In this document: one piece after another, positions 7,133-9,506 of the stretch
Position numbering within the stretch: position 1 is the first letter of the stretch
Layout of the letters: every line of letters begins with the position of its first letter
Source of the DNA: an uncultured Ruminococcus sp.
GTDB lineage: Bacteria > Bacillota > Clostridia > Oscillospirales > Ruminococcaceae
Direction: 5' to 3'
DNA length: 9,506 nucleotides
Assembly: GCA_945835085.1 (NCBI GenBank)
Contig: CAMAIG010000032.1
Span: forward strand, 1-9,506
The notes under the pieces: model-generated
Seen by the model: the letters and a program-made list of their open reading frames with translations, nothing else
Told to the model about the DNA's origin: nothing
Database searches by the model: none
Position numbers and translations under genes: made by a program

Positions 7133-7780
7133 TCAGAGATTTCCGATAAGCTCACGGAAGCTCTCCGCTCTGATATGGGTGCAGTCTGTAAGCTTTTCGT
7201 AATCCCCGAAATATCCGCTGTTAACTCCCACTGTGAAAAAACCGTTTTCATAGGCTGTTTTTGCCGCATGGGGAGAGTCCTCAATAACGGCTGTTTCACA
7301 AGGCTTTGTTCCGAACCTTTCGGCACACATATGGAAAATATCGGGAGAATCCTTTCCCGAGCCTGCTTCGTCGGAGGTTATCAGAAATTCAAGCATATCA
7401 TATATGCCGTTGTTTTTAAGCACTCCCTCTGCCAGCTCACGGCTGTTGGAGGTGGCGGCACACATCTTTATCCCACGCTGCCTGCAGTTTTCCATAAACT
7501 CCCTTGCATAGGGCATGAGCTTGATCTCACGGAAATATTTCTCACGCACGATATCGGTTATCTCGGCAGCTATTTCATCGGGGCTTTCCTCAAGCCCGCA
7601 GGTACGGATAAGGTAATCAACTGCCGAAAGAAAATGCATTGATTTTAAAGCCAGGGATATCTCCTCGGTGTATATTTTCCCACGTCTTTCGAGGAGTATC
7701 CTGTCGGAATCCGCCCAGACCCCCATGCTGTCGGCAAGGGTGCCGTCGATATCAAATATCACCGCTTTAATCTTTTCCAT
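7133..7780 (-). CDS. HAD-superfamily phosphatase, beta-phosphoglucomutase/CbbY-like
   Basis: This soluble 215-residue hydrolase should act on a small phosphorylated metabolite. All four HAD motifs are visible. FDIDGTL has nucleophile D10 and acid D12, AATSNS (108-113) is motif II, K143 in SGKDSPDIF is motif III, and VIEDSPHAAKTAYENG has the metal-binding E167/D168 pair (motif IV). The helical insert after motif I (about 18-88) marks a C1-type cap, as in beta-phosphoglucomutase, phosphoglycolate phosphatase and CbbY-like enzymes. The substrate cannot be assigned. I chose ATG 7780 because the protein begins MEKIKAVIFDIDGT there, with GAGGA nine bases upstream. The GTG at 7813 would add residues lacking family character and would run deep into the preceding small gene. 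Only four bases separate it from that gene, so coupling is likely. Confidence 0.92.
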   Translation of the reverse strand: MEKIKAVIFDIDGTLADSMGVWADSDRILLERRGKIYTEEISLALKSMHFLSAVDYLIRTCGLEESPDEIAAEITDIVREKYFREIKLMPYAREFMENCRQRGIKMCAATSNSRELAEGVLKNNGIYDMLEFLITSDEAGSGKDSPDIFHMCAERFGTKPCETAVIEDSPHAAKTAYENGFFTVGVNSGYFGDYEKLTDCTHIRAESFRELIGNL

Positions 7781-7784
7781 AGGC

Positions 7785-7952
7785 TCAGTCCTCAACGGAA
7801 AAGATAAGATCACGGCTTACGAGCCTTACGCCGATATCCGTTTCCATGGGAAGCAGCGCCATGGCTATAAAAAGCTCCCCGCCGTTTTCATTATCTCTCA
7901 GTGTGGCATATTCGCCCTCTATTTTTATGACCGTATAGTGCTTTTCTTCCAT
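7785..7952 (-). CDS. Small acidic protein of unknown function (55 residues)
   Basis: Reading from ATG 7952 gives MEEKHYTVIKIEGEYATLRD, a middle NENGGELFIAMALLP, and the end SRDLIFSVED before TGA. The pattern of short beta strands (YTVIKIEG, YATLRD, ELFIAMALLP, VRLVSRDLIFSV) looks like a small barrel. It is reminiscent of DUF3006-type proteins (VxxIEGxxAxLxxD...LP), but I would not assign it. AAGGAG lies nine bases before the ATG. The last codons GTT GAG GAC contain the ribosome binding site of the HAD gene. The gene sits 27 bases after the transporter stop and four before the HAD start, and it fills what would otherwise be a ~200-base gap. No signal peptide or membrane span is seen. Confidence 0.75.
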   Translation of the reverse strand: MEEKHYTVIKIEGEYATLRDNENGGELFIAMALLPMETDIGVRLVSRDLIFSVED

Positions 7953-7979
7953 CTGAAATACTCCTTCCGGATAGATTTT

Positions 7980-9050
7980 TTAAAGAGTTCCCATAGCATA
8001 CTGCATGAGCAGACTCACCGCTGTGATAGCTACCCAGCAGCAGCCTCCGAGAACTATGGGCTTGCCGCCTGTTTTTATAAGCTTCACGATATCGGTATTA
8101 AGTCCGATAGCCGCCATTGCTGTTACAATAAAGAACTTGCTGAGAGTTTTAAGCCCTCCGAAAACCTTTCCCGCTGCTGCAAGGGCATCGGCATTTCCCG
8201 CAAAAACGGAGGTAATTACCGTGGTGATAACGGAAGCCGCAATAAACCATATTATGAACACGGGAAATATCTTTTTGAAGGAAAAGCCCGACTTGACCTC
8301 TGCTCCCTCGGCCTTTGCCTTTTCCTTTTTCATGCGGATAAGCGCCAGGACAAGTGTTATGGGAATGATAGCAAGAGTTCTTGTCAGCTTAACGATAGTA
8401 GCATATTCAAGCACAGAACCGTTTGTGCCGTAGAGGGTATCCCATGTGGAGGCTGCGGCGGTTACGGAGGAGGTATCGTTTATCGCTGTGCCCGCAAAAA
8501 GCCCGAAGCCGTCATTTGAAAGCCCGATAGCTCCGCCGAGAGTAGGAAAAATTATCGCTGCAAGGACATTAAAGAGGAAAATTACGGATATGGACTGTGC
8601 TATCTCGTCATCATCGGCATCAATTACGGGAGCAGCAGCCGCAACCGCCGAGCCTCCGCAGATTGAGGAGCCGACGCCGATAAGTGTTGCGGTCTTTGAA
8701 GGTATCTTCATAAGCTTCTGCAGAACAAAGGCAATTATCAGGGAAACGGATATGGTGGAGATAATAACGGGCAGCGAAGCCGCTCCCACCTTTCCCACTG
8801 TGGAAAGATTAAGTCCGAATCCCAGAAGTATCACGGCATACTGGAGTATCTTCTTTGAAACAAAGGCAATGCCCTTTGCGGTCTTGGTTCTGTCCTTAAC
8901 AAAAATTGCTATGACCATTCCCGCAATTATAGCTATTACTGGTGCGCCGATAACCTCAAGCCCCTTGAAAAGCTTAACGATCACCCATGCGGGCACAGAT
9001 ATTGCAAGGCACATTAGAATGCCCGGTATTTTTTCCTTGACCTTTTCCAT
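7980..9050 (-). CDS. YeiH-family (UPF0324) putative sulfate exporter membrane protein
   Basis: This 356-residue protein has about ten hydrophobic segments, typical for the family. Diagnostic stretches are [19 protein letters not shown] (125-143), [20 protein letters not shown] (182-201), which is the family's AGTAxxDTSxV motif, and [15 protein letters not shown] (216-230). The C-terminal half has [16 protein letters not shown] (306-321). The family is annotated as putative sulfate or anion exporter largely by inference, so the transported solute here is uncertain. A cytoplasmic basic loop occurs at 239-260. ATG 9050 is preceded by GGGGTAATACAT, a modest ribosome binding site. Upstream is a 300-base region with a palindrome and tandem repeats, then the end of an AraC-type regulator gene, which could be its regulator but need not be. 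Confidence 0.88.
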   Translation of the reverse strand: MEKVKEKIPGILMCLAISVPAWVIVKLFKGLEVIGAPVIAIIAGMVIAIFVKDRTKTAKGIAFVSKKILQYAVILLGFGLNLSTVGKVGAASLPVIISTISVSLIIAFVLQKLMKIPSKTATLIGVGSSICGGSAVAAAAPVIDADDDEIAQSISVIFLFNVLAAIIFPTLGGAIGLSNDGFGLFAGTAINDTSSVTAAASTWDTLYGTNGSVLEYATIVKLTRTLAIIPITLVLALIRMKKEKAKAEGAEVKSGFSFKKIFPVFIIWFIAASVITTVITSVFAGNADALAAAGKVFGGLKTLSKFFIVTAMAAIGLNTDIVKLIKTGGKPIVLGGCCWVAITAVSLLMQYAMGTL

Positions 9051-9080
9051 ATGTATTACCCCAAAAGCTTGTTATATATC

Positions 9081-9094
9081 ATCGGTTAACCGAT
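9081..9094. promoter_or_regulatory. Perfect 14-bp palindrome upstream of the transporter gene (candidate operator)
   Basis: ATCGGTTAACCGAT is fully self-complementary and lies 31 bases before the transporter start codon. On the minus strand it is followed at once by GATATATAAC, which contains a usable -10-like TATATA. No convincing -35 is present at the right distance. If TATATA is the -10, the palindrome sits in the spacer, a standard place for a repressor. The binding protein is unknown. A perfect 14-bp dyad is unlikely by chance at one given promoter, but one somewhere in several kilobases is less surprising. Confidence 0.45.
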
Positions 9095-9115
9095 ATTTGC
9101 TGACATTTTTTGACA

Positions 9116-9387
9116 TTTACTGCGACACCTGCGTTACCGAGCCTCAAAATGTTATTATTTTCGCTATCTATCCAACGAGTTGGCATCGGCGGCACGCTTG
9201 ATCATTTTAACTGTTTACTGCAATACTTCCGTTACCGAGCCTCAAAATGTTATTATTTTCGCTATCTATCCAACGAGTTGGCATCGGCGGCACGCTTGAC
9301 CATTTTAACTATTTACTGCAATACTTCCGTTACCGAGCCGCAAAATGTTATTATTTTTGCTTCGGCACCAACGAGTTGGCATCGGCG
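9116..9387. repeat. 98-bp tandem direct repeat, about 2.8 copies
   Basis: The blocks 9133-9230 and 9231-9328 are direct repeats differing at only two of 98 positions (9202/9300 and 9213/9311). A third, partial copy at 9329-9387 matches the first 59 bases with eight differences, six of them clustered in one ten-base patch (9359-9368). A degenerate start of the first unit is visible from 9116. Each unit has CCGAGCC and, about 38 bases on, GGCATCGG, which can pair as a 7-bp stem with one bulged base, plus an internal perfect dyad CCAACGAGTTGG. 98 is not a multiple of three, so the array is not a protein repeat. Together with the palindrome at 9081-9094 it fills the 300 bases between the transporter start and the AraC stop. 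The third copy overlaps the AraC 3' end. I see no transposase or spacers. Confidence 0.93.
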
Positions 9388-9506
9388 ACCCGCCGACGGT
9401 ATTCGGTGGGGCTCATTCCCGTGATTTTCCTGAACGCACGGGAAAAATAAAGGCTGTCCTCATAGCCTGCCGAGCGTGCTGCTGCGTTAATGGAGATATC
9501 CGTTGC
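9351..9506 (-). CDS. AraC-family transcriptional regulator, C-terminal end (cut by window edge)
   Basis: Only the last 51 residues are present. They begin ATDISINAAARSAGYEDSLY and continue FSRAFRKITGMSPTEYRRR. This is the second helix-turn-helix of the AraC/XylS DNA-binding domain: the family form is IxxIAxxVGFxDxSYFxRxFKKxxGxSPxxYR, and the match is close. The sensing domain is outside the window, so the effector is unknown. The final residues (about DANSLVPKQK) and the stop codon lie inside the third copy of the 98-bp repeat, so the natural family C-terminus appears to have been replaced or extended by repeat sequence. The gene points toward the transporter gene 300 bases downstream. Regulation of that gene is possible but not shown. 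Confidence 0.93.
   Translation of the reverse strand, partial: ATDISINAAARSAGYEDSLYFSRAFRKITGMSPTEYRRRVADANSLVPKQK

Noticed and set aside
7781..7813. GTG start extending the HAD protein by eleven residues
   Set aside because: The extension lies inside the 55-residue gene in another frame, and GAGGA precedes the ATG at 7780.
7668..9201. Long plus-strand open frames opposite the transporter and HAD genes
   Set aside because: They are antisense shadows created by codon bias of the minus-strand genes; the minus-strand proteins have clear family motifs.
9164..9303. Minus-strand 13-codon mini-frames in repeat copies (MIKRAADANSLDR and MVKRAADANSLDR)
   Set aside because: They are repeated and share the AraC tail reading, but no ribosome binding site precedes them; kept only as evidence on the repeat's origin.
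9116..9387. CRISPR array
   Set aside because: The repeat unit is continuous at 98 bp with no variable spacers, and no cas gene is nearby.
9110..9450. Plus-strand open frames through the repeat array
   Set aside because: The 98-bp period shifts the frame at each unit, the frames start without ribosome binding sites, and the end is antisense to the AraC domain.

Overview
The window reads as a chromosomal segment of a low-to-mid GC Firmicute, most likely a Ruminococcus-type member of the Oscillospiraceae. This is inferred from the genome style: strong AGGAGG-type ribosome binding sites, consensus sigma-A promoters, tightly packed operons, a comEC-holA pair, and a methyl-accepting protein of the clostridial kind. 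No rRNA, tRNA, insertion sequence, prophage or CRISPR array was seen. Almost all coding capacity is on the minus strand; one small gene lies on the plus strand.

Left block (1-3928, minus strand): a well-formed promoter (TTGCAA-17-TATAAT) at 3900-3928 drives a sensor-less methyl-accepting chemotaxis protein. It is followed after 31 bases by comEC (DNA uptake channel), which overlaps the start of holA (DNA polymerase III delta subunit), cut by the window edge. The ComEC C-terminal beta-lactamase-like domain has lost its metal-binding motif.

Divergent spacer (3797-4070): this holds the mcp promoter and leader on one side and, on the other, a perfect TTGACA-17-TATAAT promoter for a 53-residue basic, probably coiled-coil protein of unknown function on the plus strand. 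A dyad resembling a PerR box overlaps the -10 of that promoter.

Middle-right block (4235-9050, minus strand): eight genes run in one direction with 1-42 base gaps, so they probably form one or two transcription units. In order of transcription they are a YeiH-family membrane transporter, a 55-residue protein, a HAD phosphatase, a four-helix membrane protein with a soluble N-terminus, mnmA (tRNA 2-thiouridylase), a flavin reductase-like protein, a 37-residue single-span membrane peptide, and dtd (D-aminoacyl-tRNA deacylase). The two small genes are easy to miss but have good ribosome binding sites and near-contiguous spacing. mnmA and dtd give the cluster a tRNA maintenance and quality-control flavour; the rest looks like general housekeeping.

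Right end (9051-9506): the C-terminal end of an AraC-family regulator enters from the edge. Between it and the transporter gene lie a 98-bp direct repeat in about 2.8 tandem copies and a perfect 14-bp palindrome. The repeat is the most unusual structure in the window. Two copies are almost identical (2 differences in 98). The third overlaps the 3' end of the AraC gene and supplies its last residues and stop codon, and every copy keeps a pair of complementary arms. No multi-gene system that looks new (defence, biosynthetic or mobile) is visible.
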